From positions 1-44,633 of IMG/VR virus record IMGVR_UViG_3300025133_000219: a DNA stretch of 44,633 nucleotides, one strand, 5' to 3'. Position 1 is the first letter of the stretch, and each line of letters begins with the position of its first letter. Below are positions 8,278-16,446 of the stretch, piece after piece. A program made the position numbers and the translations under genes. The stretch comes from a virus. The notes below the pieces were generated by a model that worked only from the letters and a program-made list of their open reading frames with translations, was not told the DNA's origin and made no database searches.

Positions 8278-9152
8278 AACTTCTTCCCTAGCAGACCTTC
8301 GAGAGCGGTCACCTGCTGGTGAAGCAGTGCCTGACGGTGCTCCATATGCCCTTCAGCAACCAGGAGCTTGGCACATACTACATCCTCTGGAACATCGTCT
8401 TGCAGCATGTAGTCCCCTTCGGGATCCTGCTTGATCCTCTTCCACGGAGTCTCCACAGAGCGAGGATCGTTCTTCAGCTCGTACTTCAGGTTCCTCCCGA
8501 CCGAGTCAGGCACCCCCTTGGCCGGCTTCATGTTCATGGCGTTGCCGTCAGAGTCTGGAGAGAATCTGCCTACGCAGACATCGCATCTCCCGTCTCGCAG
8601 GTCTACCTCATCCTGATTGCCGCAGTCCCTGCACTCGTAGTGCGGTCGAGCAGCATGACCTTGGGCGAAGTCTAAAGGCTTCGGCAAGAACCAAACACCT
8701 TGCTCCAAGCACGCAGCAGCTACGAACCGAGAGATCTCCTCAGAGAACTCCTCCTCCCGGATCGTAGACACGATGTCCAGCCCCGCCATCAGCTGAGCCA
8801 CCGAGGGCTTCTGCAGCGTGTCGAACACTGGCACGTTGTTGTTCAACGCCTGCATGATCGGGCAGAAGATCTGCCACTCTTCCCAGAAGCCGTTGCTCAG
8901 CAGGAGGGTACGGATCGCCTGGATCTTGTTTCTGTTCAGCCCGCTGACCGTCACCTTGGTAGGCCGACCTCTAGCGCTGAACCGCCGACTGAAGTCATCC
9001 TCGATCTCGTACCACAGCACGTCCGCTTCCCACTCGAGCCACTCCACGTCGTACTCCTTGAACAGGAGCGTGGCTAGCACGACAGGGTGTGCGTCGTGGT
9101 GTCCGAAGATCAGGCTGGGAGAGAACCCGATCTTTTCGGCGGCTTCGGCCAT
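8274..9152 (-). CDS. Virion-block protein with zinc ribbon, unknown
   Basis: A 292-residue protein with a helical, Trp-rich N-terminal two thirds (EWLEWEADVLWYEIEDDF) and a zinc ribbon near the C-terminal third: C174/C177 and C190/C193. The Phe/Trp-rich helical domain is cytoplasmic in character with no signal peptide. It sits between the giant Ala/Gly-rich gene and the smaller Gly-rich gene, overlapping the latter by four bases, and is therefore probably co-transcribed with the portal. It could be a head-assembly chaperone, a scaffold-related protein or a minor virion component; the sequence does not decide between these. Confidence 0.75.
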   Translation of the reverse strand: MAEAAEKIGFSPSLIFGHHDAHPVVLATLLFKEYDVEWLEWEADVLWYEIEDDFSRRFSARGRPTKVTVSGLNRNKIQAIRTLLLSNGFWEEWQIFCPIMQALNNNVPVFDTLQKPSVAQLMAGLDIVSTIREEEFSEEISRFVAAACLEQGVWFLPKPLDFAQGHAARPHYECRDCGNQDEVDLRDGRCDVCVGRFSPDSDGNAMNMKPAKGVPDSVGRNLKYELKNDPRSVETPWKRIKQDPEGDYMLQDDVPEDVVCAKLLVAEGHMEHRQALLHQQVTALEGLLGKKL

Positions 9153-9155
9153 GGG

Positions 9156-11975
9156 TTATGCCGAGATTCGAGAGATGACGTGCTTCACATCCGAGGGCAA
9201 GGACTCGAACACTGCTACCGGAGCCTTGGCGAACTCGTAGAAGCCGTCGTCTCCCAGGGCAGTGGTCAGCGGAATCCGCTTCTCCTTGCTGGCTGCTACC
9301 AGCTGATCTCCGGTCACCGTGTCGGGACCTTCTGACCACCGGAAGTCTTCGGAGGCAGACTTCGTGAGGATCGCAGCGTAGGGATCTACTACGTGAGTGT
9401 CCCACTTCTGGCTGATGCCGTAGTGCTCATCGACCTGGGTGAGCGCATCCGCGAGGTAGTCCGGGTCGGCGGTCGGGATCTCCTCGGCCAGCTTGATCAG
9501 CACCTCACGACCGTAGTCGTCCACGTACTTGGCTCGAGCGTTCAGGTGCAGCACAGCTTCCGTAGAGACAGCGTCACCGGCGTACTTCTCGAGGTTCTCG
9601 GAGGTCGGGTAGACCCCGTGAGCCAGGGCGGCCTTGACCAGGTTGGTCGCGTACGTTCGTCGATCAGAGGGATGGAGCCTCTGCCAGTGCTCGTCGAAGA
9701 AAGCCTCTGCCTGCTTGATCTGCTCCGGGTTCTCTACCGGGTAGTCTCCTCGTAGAAGGGTAGACGGGGCCGCGGTCTTCGGCCTGTTGAAGAGCTTCTG
9801 CTGCAACATGCCGCTACCTGCCCCTAGAGCGGTGGTGCCTGCCGCCACAGCGCCGAGTCGACCGCCCTTCATCTTGCCGAGCAGACCGGTGTGCTTGGCG
9901 ATTCCCGCCGCGCCCAGTCCTCCAGCCGCACCTGCTGCACCAGCTTCGCCAGGAGTCCATCCACGATAGCTGAGCAAGCTCCGCTTTCGACCTTGTGGAG
10001 CAGTGGTACTGGTGTTGGTGCCTGTCAGAGAGAAACCAGCGGCAGTCTTCTGGTTCTCTCGAGCCTGCTCAGCCTTGCGCTGTCGGTGCATCACGTAGGC
10101 ACCTCCTGCCGCCAGGGCTCCGGCGGCCGCCAGGGCTCCGCCAGTCGCTCGTGGGGAGGAAGATCTCGGGATCGGTCGAGACTTCGGGGAGTCCAACCGG
10201 GCCTTGATCTTCGGGGTCTTGAAGAAGAGCTTGGATCTCTTCCTGGGAGCAGGAGGGGAAGAGGGGGCGCGTCTATCCGCTCTCGCGACTCTATCTATGT
10301 GCCTCGAGTCCTTCGCTCCCCCTGGCCGCAAGTAGTCTGCCGTGGCCGACGGGTCCATCAGCCCCCGAAACTTGAGCTCCTGGCGAAGTCTACGACCCTT
10401 GGACTTGTCGATGTCCTTGTTGATGAGCCTGGCACCCTCGCGGACATGACGGTTCTCGGAATTTCTCGAGATGTCGAAGAAGGACTTCTCCGCATTCTCC
10501 AGTCCCTTGCGCCTCTCTCGAGCCTTGTCGGCTGCCCTGGCCTTGAGCTCCTTGCTCAAGGCTTCCTTCGTCTGGCCGGCTTCAAGCCGCTTGATCCTCT
10601 GAACCATGGCAGCTCTCTGAGAGTGATCGGTGCCGAGCTGGTAGCCCTGCCGACGCCCACTCCAGTAGCCCTTTTGGCTACCCGAGCCGAATCCTGCGGA
10701 GAAGCCTTCAGCCTTCCCCTTCTTCTTGCCCCGCTTGTGGCCCAGCACAGCTCCGCCCATAGCGGTAGCGGCGGCGATGCCAGCGGTGGTCTTGGCACCT
10801 GCCTGCTTCCTCATATCCTTGTTGAGCGACAAGAGGGCCTGAGCCTTGTTGACTCCAGGCTGAAGACTGACGTGGCCTACCTGCTTGAACGTACTGGGGT
10901 TCTGGAGAGCCTGCACCGCCTGAGACTTCGACAAGGCCCTACCACCTAGCTCGAAGAACTCATTCTTGTTGTGGTACTCCTTGACCAGGGATCTCGCACC
11001 TGCCGCAGACTCAGGCCTCTTGTTACCTTTGAGGGCAGTGGACCAGTTGTATCCCTCCATAGAAGCCGACGCCCGCTTTCTACGTCCCATCATGTAGCCA
11101 GTACCTGCGACCCCTGCCTGCTTCGGCCGACCGAGCATCCTCTTGGCGCCGTAGGCACCCGCACCTAGGGCAGCAGCACCTCCAGCAGTAGCTGCACCGG
11201 CAGCGGCAAGGTTCGTTCCTGGGGCGTACTTCGCGTTCCTGGAGACATTGCCAACTGCCTTGGCCCAGTTTTGAGGGGCGGTACGGGTGACGTCCCTCTT
11301 CGCCAGCAAGTTCTTACTCCTCGCCACACCCCTGCCAGCCTCCTGTAGACCCGCTCCGCTGGCTCTAGCGAACTGCCCGGCTGCTCCGCCCATGGCCTTG
11401 GCACCAGCTGCCATCTGACCGCCCCAACCTGCTCCCCCTTGGCCCGCTGCCGTAGCGGCTTGCCGCCCTGCCTGATAGGAGCCCTTGGCGGCCCGTCCCA
11501 GCATCTTGAAGCCTTCTCCGGCGGCTCGGAAGAACGCCTTCTTCTCGGCGCTAAGATCGGTGATGTCCACCACCGGAGTATCTCCGAAGTAGACGAGCTC
11601 TCCCTCACCGTGGAGAGACTCGTTCAGGGCAGACGCCACCTTCTCGACGAGCTCCATCGGGGGAGGCGTACTCGTGCCCTCGAGGACGTGCATCAGATTC
11701 GTGCCCGCCAGGACAGCCGCCGTCTTCGGCATGCGGTCCCAGGAGCCGAGCAGACACATCGTGTTGAGCCAGGCGGTCCCAGGACTCATACAGGCGAACT
11801 TCCTGAACCTCTCACTGCCATCGACCATGATGAGGGCGAAGTCCTCGTCGGGGTAGTTGTCCAGCTCGTCTTCCGACGGGAAGTGGCTGCTCCCGACCTC
11901 ATCGGGAACGCCGATGCCGGCCTCCTTGACGAGGCCAGGTCCGAAGTCGTGAAGATCCAGGTACGTACGGTGCAT
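9156..11975 (-). CDS. Large Ala/Gly-rich virion protein with repeated hydrophobic segments
   Basis: A 939-residue protein of no recognised family. The N-terminal 140 residues are globular and acidic. The long middle alternates Ala/Gly-rich hydrophobic stretches (GAAALGAGAYGAK, GGALAAAGALAAGGAYVMH, GGLGAAGIAKHTGLLGK, GAVAAGTTALGAG) with very basic linkers. Residues about 440-480 have many Gly at helical spacing. The C-terminal 180 residues are globular again. A short K-x-A motif (KTAA, KQAG, KEAG) recurs more than ten times. CAAGGAGCTC precedes the ATG. It begins the minus-strand portal operon. Membrane-active, highly basic composition suits a DNA-associated internal protein ejected at infection, but this is inference. 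Confidence 0.75.
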   Translation of the reverse strand: MHRTYLDLHDFGPGLVKEAGIGVPDEVGSSHFPSEDELDNYPDEDFALIMVDGSERFRKFACMSPGTAWLNTMCLLGSWDRMPKTAAVLAGTNLMHVLEGTSTPPPMELVEKVASALNESLHGEGELVYFGDTPVVDITDLSAEKKAFFRAAGEGFKMLGRAAKGSYQAGRQAATAAGQGGAGWGGQMAAGAKAMGGAAGQFARASGAGLQEAGRGVARSKNLLAKRDVTRTAPQNWAKAVGNVSRNAKYAPGTNLAAAGAATAGGAAALGAGAYGAKRMLGRPKQAGVAGTGYMMGRRKRASASMEGYNWSTALKGNKRPESAAGARSLVKEYHNKNEFFELGGRALSKSQAVQALQNPSTFKQVGHVSLQPGVNKAQALLSLNKDMRKQAGAKTTAGIAAATAMGGAVLGHKRGKKKGKAEGFSAGFGSGSQKGYWSGRRQGYQLGTDHSQRAAMVQRIKRLEAGQTKEALSKELKARAADKARERRKGLENAEKSFFDISRNSENRHVREGARLINKDIDKSKGRRLRQELKFRGLMDPSATADYLRPGGAKDSRHIDRVARADRRAPSSPPAPRKRSKLFFKTPKIKARLDSPKSRPIPRSSSPRATGGALAAAGALAAGGAYVMHRQRKAEQARENQKTAAGFSLTGTNTSTTAPQGRKRSLLSYRGWTPGEAGAAGAAGGLGAAGIAKHTGLLGKMKGGRLGAVAAGTTALGAGSGMLQQKLFNRPKTAAPSTLLRGDYPVENPEQIKQAEAFFDEHWQRLHPSDRRTYATNLVKAALAHGVYPTSENLEKYAGDAVSTEAVLHLNARAKYVDDYGREVLIKLAEEIPTADPDYLADALTQVDEHYGISQKWDTHVVDPYAAILTKSASEDFRWSEGPDTVTGDQLVAASKEKRIPLTTALGDDGFYEFAKAPVAVFESLPSDVKHVISRISA

Positions 11976-12086
11976 TTGAGCTCCTTGGGACGGCTCGATG
12001 ATGCCGCTAGGGCGGCAAGAACGTCAATGCAAGAACCCGTAGCAGGTCGGCATAAGACAGGTAATGGAGATTACTTAGGAGGTTCC
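11976..12086. promoter_or_regulatory. Divergent promoter region with inverted repeat
   Basis: This 111-base gap separates the minus-strand portal operon from the plus-strand replication operon. It contains a perfect inverted repeat TGCCGC-TAGG-GCGGCA at 12002-12017 that could be an operator or hairpin. On the minus strand TTGACG (about 12030) resembles a -35 box, without a clear -10. Each flanking gene has a strong Shine-Dalgarno (TTAGGAGG rightward, CAAGGAGC leftward). Promoters are expected from the layout but are not proven. Confidence 0.45.
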
Positions 12087-12470
12087 ATGTCCGACATTCC
12101 CCGACTACGTAGAGTACCAACCTGTTTCGGAGATGCCGAGGCTTACGACCCTGATCACAAGGAGTGTAAAGCCTGCGACGTCAGAGTGCGCTGCAAAGTG
12201 CGAGTCCGAAACGCATCAAAGTTGAAGAAAGGCAAATCGTCGTCATCCTCGAACTCCGTGGCCATTAGATCACGGAACAAGGTGTCCAAGCACGATGATG
12301 ACGATGCGGCTGAGTTCCGCACAGCAAAGACCCGTACCAAGGGCTGGTGGGGCGCACTGAGCCACAACGCGTTCATCAGGATGTCTTCTACATTCCTGAG
12401 AGAAGCCGCGTTCGGAGTAGAGCAGATCCCTCTCGAACCTTACTCGGACGAGGAGCTAGAAGATGACTGA
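12087..12470 (+). CDS. Cys-cluster protein opening the replication operon
   Basis: A 127-residue protein. The N-terminus has a four-cysteine motif, C13-x13-C27-x2-C30-x5-C36, within TCFGDAEAYDPDHKECKAC, a metal-binding-type arrangement. The middle is basic with a Ser tract followed by an Asp tract, probably disordered, and the C-terminus is acidic (EELEDD). I start it at ATG 12087 because TTAGGAGG lies just upstream; the open frame extends further left, but that part overlaps the oppositely oriented gene and its promoter. It overlaps the next gene by eight bases. Function is unknown; its position suggests an early regulatory or replication-accessory role. Confidence 0.7.
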   Translation: MSDIPRLRRVPTCFGDAEAYDPDHKECKACDVRVRCKVRVRNASKLKKGKSSSSSNSVAIRSRNKVSKHDDDDAAEFRTAKTRTKGWWGALSHNAFIRMSSTFLREAAFGVEQIPLEPYSDEELEDD

Positions 12471-12909
12471 TGTCGGAGCCATGATCCGCACGCACCGCAA
12501 GCGGATGTTCAAATACCGCAGCGATGCAGCCAAGCTGATCATGATCGACAGGGGCGGAGGAATCCGTACCCACATGAGTAGAGAAGGTCTCCGCAAGCTG
12601 GAGGAGAACCTCAACCTTCCCAGCGCAGAAGTCCTCAACGAGATCATCTCCAAGTGGGGGCTGGACTTGGCAGAGGCGGAGAATCTGAGGAGAGCAGTTC
12701 ACGTACAACACCAGCGTCGGGCTGGATACGAGGAACCGACCACAATCAACCCGTTGGGGAACGACATCGAATCTCTGATCAACACGACCATAGGAGCCAT
12801 CGTGCGAGACGTATCAGTAGTGCTCGAGAGTAGGGGGGTGGACGTCAAGGAGATCTCGCAAGACCTGTTCGAGATCGTAGAAGTCCACATCAAGTCCAGC
12901 TTCAGATGA
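12463..12909 (+). CDS. Helix-turn-helix (XRE-like) protein candidate
   Basis: A 148-residue protein. Residues 5-75 look like an XRE-type helix-turn-helix unit: a basic first helix (IRTHRKRMFKYRSDAAKL), a turn, MSREGLRKLEENLNLPS as recognition and following helix, then EVLNEIISKWGLDLAEAENL. The C-terminal half is a separate helical domain (SLINTTIGAIVRDVSVVLE) that may dimerise. It lies second in the operon, next to a divergent promoter region with an inverted repeat, so it may regulate that region. The HTH reading is moderately secure; an alternative is a small structural helical protein. Confidence 0.65.
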   Translation: MTDVGAMIRTHRKRMFKYRSDAAKLIMIDRGGGIRTHMSREGLRKLEENLNLPSAEVLNEIISKWGLDLAEAENLRRAVHVQHQRRAGYEEPTTINPLGNDIESLINTTIGAIVRDVSVVLESRGVDVKEISQDLFEIVEVHIKSSFR

Positions 12910-14246
12910 GCGACGACGTACTGCAGTTCTGTCGTAGAGACCCGGGAGTCGCCTACCTGGACGCCGACCTCTGGTTGCCTCTCTCAGAGGTGCCAGTACG
13001 TGGAATCCAGCAGCGGCTCACCTTCACCATGTTCAGTGGGAGAAAGAGAGACATCCCCACCGACATCGAGATCTTCTCGATGGCGAAGCATCACATTCAG
13101 GTTCCTCGAAACCTGTTCACCCTCAAGTACGTAAGGCATGCGTACGGCATCGAGATCGTAGATCTCCGGCCTTCCTCTTACCCCCCCACAACAATCCTCC
13201 ACTCCATCATCCCCAGAGACAACCAGACCGAGCCCCTGCGACTCATGGAGGAGCTGGGGGATGGGACGTTGAATCTAGCTTGCGGACTGGGGAAGACGGT
13301 GGTGGCGCTCTACCACGCCGTGAGGCTAGGCGTCCCGACCCTGGTGATCTGCAACAACACGACCATCCTCGCCGGGTGGGAGAGGGAGATCATTGGAAAG
13401 CTGGACTTCGAGGGGAAAGTCGGCTGGGTCAAGCAGAACAAGTTCCCCGAGGACACTCCGATCTGCTTGGCCACGGTGCAGACCCTGGCGAGTAAGGCGG
13501 ACGTGCTTCCCAGATCGTTCCTACGCCGGTGGGGCCTCGTCATCTTCGACGAGGGGCACCACATGTCGGCGAACTGGTTCTGCACGGTGGCCAACCTCTT
13601 CCCGGGGAAGCGGCTAGCCTTGACGGCTACCACGACCCGCAATGATGGGCTGGAAAAGGTCTACCAGTATCACCTGGGGAAGGTCTTCTACTCGGACCTG
13701 AGCCAGGATCTAGAGCCTGAGATCGAGTTCGTACACCTGCATGGACTCCGTCCAGCTAGGGAGTACTCGGAAGACGTGGCTCTGAAGAACTGGATCGCCA
13801 GGAACGCAGAGTTCAACCAGGTCATCACTGAGGAAGTGAGGACGCTGCTTCAGGAAGGGCGGAGCATCCTCGCCCTGTCTCACCGGGTAGAGCAACTCGA
13901 GCTACTCCATCCGACGTTGCCTGGAAGCGGGCTGATTCACGGAGTGATCAAGGACTCCGCCAGGGAAGAAGCCTTGAGCGAAGCAAACCCCATTCTGGCG
14001 ACCATGCAATTGGCGCAGGAAGGACTGGATAAGCCCTCACTGGACACCCTGCTCTGCCTGACGTTGTTCTCGAACGAGAATGCCTTCCAGCAGTGCGTGG
14101 GTAGAATTTTGAGGACTTACGAGGACAAGAAACACCCACGAGCTCTGTTCTTCGTGCCGGATGTTCGTCGCTGCCAGAAGCAGGCTGCGAGGATCCGTCG
14201 GTTCGCGAAGATGCGGGGCTACAAGATCAAGGAGACGAGAAGATGA
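12906..14246 (+). CDS. SF2 DNA helicase, UvsW/XPB/type III res-like
   Basis: A 446-residue ATP-dependent DNA helicase of superfamily 2. Residues 120-131 hold motif I (ACGLGKT), 215-218 the DEGH Walker B box, about 239-243 motif III (TATTT), and about 393-402 motif VI (QCVGRILR). A roughly 110-residue N-terminal domain precedes the RecA folds, as in UvsW-like proteins. Phage UvsW unwinds R-loops and drives branch migration in recombination-dependent replication. The start overlaps the previous stop by four bases. The presence of a recombinase and resolvases downstream fits a branch-migration role. The specific assignment as UvsW rather than RadD or a restriction helicase is inference. Confidence 0.9.
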   Translation: MSDDVLQFCRRDPGVAYLDADLWLPLSEVPVRGIQQRLTFTMFSGRKRDIPTDIEIFSMAKHHIQVPRNLFTLKYVRHAYGIEIVDLRPSSYPPTTILHSIIPRDNQTEPLRLMEELGDGTLNLACGLGKTVVALYHAVRLGVPTLVICNNTTILAGWEREIIGKLDFEGKVGWVKQNKFPEDTPICLATVQTLASKADVLPRSFLRRWGLVIFDEGHHMSANWFCTVANLFPGKRLALTATTTRNDGLEKVYQYHLGKVFYSDLSQDLEPEIEFVHLHGLRPAREYSEDVALKNWIARNAEFNQVITEEVRTLLQEGRSILALSHRVEQLELLHPTLPGSGLIHGVIKDSAREEALSEANPILATMQLAQEGLDKPSLDTLLCLTLFSNENAFQQCVGRILRTYEDKKHPRALFFVPDVRRCQKQAARIRRFAKMRGYKIKETRR

Positions 14247-14638
14247 GCAAGCGAGAATCAAAGCAGGCGATCGTTGCTAGTGGGGGCTCCCACTACATCG
14301 GCGAGATCTGGAAGGGGTCTACCCCGACGGAAATCCGCGACGCCACCCCCATCTTTGGGGGTCATGTGTCTACCCAGGATGGCCGTGTGGCGTTGCAGGT
14401 GATGACCCCTCCCTACGGGTGTGCCGAAGGGGTCATCAAGACCCTGCACCTGGGCTCCGTGGACAACTGGGTCTTCGTAGAGGAGTTGAGCACTTACGAT
14501 CAGCAGACCGTCAAGGACTTCCTGGAGAGGAGGGCTGTGGCCGACGATGCTCGTAGGGCATCCGAGGCAGGACTCGTGCTTCCCAGAGACATGTCTCCGG
14601 AAGACATGTCCAAGGTAGTCCGTGGGGCTCGTGGGTGA
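14243..14638 (+). CDS. Conserved-looking hypothetical protein in replication operon
   Basis: A 131-residue protein without a recognised domain. The first 80 residues look beta-rich (GGSHYIGEIWKG, RVALQVMTPPYGCAEGV, DNWVFVEEL), and the remainder is helical and charged (QQTVKDFLERRAVADDARRA). It overlaps both neighbours by four bases, being coupled to the helicase upstream and the uracil-DNA glycosylase downstream. That placement suggests a replication or repair accessory function, but the sequence alone does not name one. Confidence 0.7.
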   Translation: MSKRESKQAIVASGGSHYIGEIWKGSTPTEIRDATPIFGGHVSTQDGRVALQVMTPPYGCAEGVIKTLHLGSVDNWVFVEELSTYDQQTVKDFLERRAVADDARRASEAGLVLPRDMSPEDMSKVVRGARG

Positions 14639-15381
14639 AGTCCCTCGAGGTTCTGTACGAGACCTACGTCGAGGGTGAGTGCGATCTGTGTCCCAGACTA
14701 GTTGAGAGTCGGAGCTCCATCGTGTTCGGCGAGGGAGACACCGACGCTGACCTGGTGATCGTGGGAGAGGGTCCTGGAAGGATTGAGGATGAGATCTGTC
14801 GTACCTTTGCGGGTTCGGCAGGTCTCCTGCTCGACACCTTCCTGACCTACTTCGCAAGAGCCGATGAAGAATGGCTTCACGGCATGGGACGCAGGATGAC
14901 CTCGGGCTACAAGCCCTCCGATGCAGAGTCAGACGAGATCAGGGACGCACTAGTGGCGTCCGAGAAGATCTTCTACCTCAATGCCGTCATGTGCCGGCCT
15001 CCCGAGAACGTGGATCCCACGGCAGCGGAGCTCCGAAACTGCGAAGAGCGGCTTCATCAGACGATCTACAACATCGATCCGCTTCTAGTCCTGGCTGTGG
15101 GCAAGGTCGCCTCCAAGGCGGTCCTTGGAAAGCAGCTTTCCATCACCAAGGACAGGGGACAGCTCTTCGACGTTGAAATCATGGGAGTGACCGGAGGCAT
15201 CAGATACCCCCTACTGGTTACGCTCCATCCCGCCTACGTGGCGAGGGTGGGGAATTACACCAGTCCAACCAGTCCGGGCCAGAAGTTCGCTCAGGACATC
15301 GAGAAGGCGTTCGGCCTCCTGGACGAAGCCCGGCTTCTAACCAGGGATGAGCCCCTTCCCAAGAGGAGAAAATGGAAATGA
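14635..15381 (+). CDS. Uracil-DNA glycosylase, family 4-like with Fe-S cysteines
   Basis: A 248-residue enzyme predicted to excise uracil from DNA. Four cysteines (C16, C19, C120, C136) match the [4Fe-4S] ligands of family 4/5 glycosylases. Motif 1 appears as GEGPGRIEDEICRTFAG (44-60), the RPPENVDP segment follows C120, and motif 2 is TLHPA (197-201). An insertion of about 35 residues around 75-110 is longer than in common family members. The start is GTG at 14635, overlapping the upstream stop. Among replication genes it would remove dUMP arising by deamination or misincorporation. Family assignment is strong; activity is untested. Confidence 0.88.
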   Translation: MKSLEVLYETYVEGECDLCPRLVESRSSIVFGEGDTDADLVIVGEGPGRIEDEICRTFAGSAGLLLDTFLTYFARADEEWLHGMGRRMTSGYKPSDAESDEIRDALVASEKIFYLNAVMCRPPENVDPTAAELRNCEERLHQTIYNIDPLLVLAVGKVASKAVLGKQLSITKDRGQLFDVEIMGVTGGIRYPLLVTLHPAYVARVGNYTSPTSPGQKFAQDIEKAFGLLDEARLLTRDEPLPKRRKWK

Positions 15382-15839
15382 GTGATGATCTAGGTCGAGT
15401 AGCGGAGTCGGCAATCGAGGCCTTTGAAGAGGCCGATGAGGACCTGAGAGAGATCTCCGCAGAGGTACGAGAATGCCTGGGGGAGGATCTGTGGAACGCC
15501 TGGATGGAGTCCATCGATCTGCGTCGGAGGCGCTGCAAGGATGCCCAGATGGCTGTGCGAGCAGCTGGGGACTCCATGGGGCCCTTCACCGTGACGAAGA
15601 GAGGGAAGAACGTCTGGGACAACAGCCGAGCTGTTCAGCTCTCGAGCGACCGAGACGAGTGGGATGACCTCGTAGAAGGCGGCGTCATCAAGCAGTCCTT
15701 CGACCACAAGCGTGCCCAGGCTGTGCTCGATCCCGCCGTCTTCGCTATCTACAAGGACCGCTGCCACAAGTACGAGGCGGGAGCCAGCACGGCTGTCAGC
15801 GGCCCGAAGGTCGATGACGATGTCTTCTCCCTCCTCTAG
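15372..15839 (+). CDS. Hypothetical acidic helical protein
   Basis: A 155-residue protein. Residues 1-60 are helical and strongly acidic (SAIEAFEEADEDLREISAEV), possibly a coiled coil, followed by a mixed domain with a basic TVTKRGKNVWDNS segment. No catalytic motif is evident. AGAGGAG lies three bases before the ATG at 15372; a second ATG two codons later (15378) is also possible. It overlaps the glycosylase gene and the next gene, as expected for a coupled operon. Function unknown. Confidence 0.7.
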   Translation: MEMSDDLGRVAESAIEAFEEADEDLREISAEVRECLGEDLWNAWMESIDLRRRRCKDAQMAVRAAGDSMGPFTVTKRGKNVWDNSRAVQLSSDRDEWDDLVEGGVIKQSFDHKRAQAVLDPAVFAIYKDRCHKYEAGASTAVSGPKVDDDVFSLL

Positions 15840-16188
15840 CTACAGGTCTCCGTTAGTCAAAATCCAACTACGTCGTTGGGCTGTCGAGAAGGGTCTAGAC
15901 CCTATCGAACAGGTCAGTGATGATGTTCAACCCTCGAGGAGCCAAATGGACACTGCGAAGAAATTGCTGGGGGCCGGAGATGCCCGAGTCAGCGCTGGGG
16001 TCGACCTGGCGCTGAAGGACTTCGGGGACGGGTACGGAGTACACGTCTCGGTGAGTCTGAGCTGCGACCAGAAGGACAAGGTGCTGGAAGATGCGATGGA
16101 ACTGGCCAAGGAGATTGCTCATGGCACAGCGGAGATCCACCTGGAGGAGGCAGCAGCCCTCTTCGAGCACATGACGGCCAAGAAGTAG
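15814..16188 (+). CDS. Hypothetical protein in replication operon
   Basis: A 124-residue protein. The N-terminus is Ser-rich and basic, then a segment around YGVHVSVSLSC suggests a beta-hairpin, followed by two acidic helices (KDKVLEDAMELAKEIAHGTAEI). I chose ATG 15814 because GAAGG lies four bases upstream; the frame is open further left, but that part is the shadow of the preceding gene. ATG 15820 is an alternative. It ends directly against the next start. No family is recognised. Confidence 0.65.
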   Translation: MTMSSPSSSYRSPLVKIQLRRWAVEKGLDPIEQVSDDVQPSRSQMDTAKKLLGAGDARVSAGVDLALKDFGDGYGVHVSVSLSCDQKDKVLEDAMELAKEIAHGTAEIHLEEAAALFEHMTAKK

Positions 16189-16434
16189 ATGCCAATCTCG
16201 GTACAGGATCATGAGCTGTTCACCTCAGAGCTCCTGAACTTGACCGTTGACCGGACTCCGGGCGCTGATTTCTTCTCTCTAGAGATCAGCGTCCGGATCG
16301 TCAACAAATCCACCGGAGCCTCGGCGGTCATGAAACTTGTGGATCTCCCGACGGAGATCCAGGAGGATCTACGACTAGTGCTGGCAGGGATAGAACTCCA
16401 CAGCGGATCGAGGTTCTTCGGTGATATCCAATAA
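16189..16434 (+). CDS. Small hypothetical beta-rich protein
   Basis: An 81-residue protein starting immediately after the previous stop. It contains alternating hydrophobic stretches (FFSLEISVRIVNKS, SAVMKLVDLP) typical of a small beta-sheet fold, then an acidic helix. AAGAAG is the only upstream purine run. The gene lies before the replicative helicase, which has its own strong AGGAGGAG site in the 12-base gap. Function unknown; a helicase-loader or accessory role is possible but unsupported by any motif. Confidence 0.65.
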   Translation: MPISVQDHELFTSELLNLTVDRTPGADFFSLEISVRIVNKSTGASAVMKLVDLPTEIQEDLRLVLAGIELHSGSRFFGDIQ

Positions 16435-16446
16435 CAGGAGGAGTAG

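Noticed and set aside
9891-10949. 352-codon plus-strand frame opposite the Ala/Gly-rich virion gene
   Set aside because: It is Ser/Leu/Arg low-complexity from antisense of Ala/Gly codons, with no start signal, inside a coherent minus-strand gene.
11439-12086. Upstream extension of the 12087 gene
   Set aside because: The open frame runs back over the oppositely oriented virion gene and its promoter; TTAGGAGG before ATG 12087 marks the true start.
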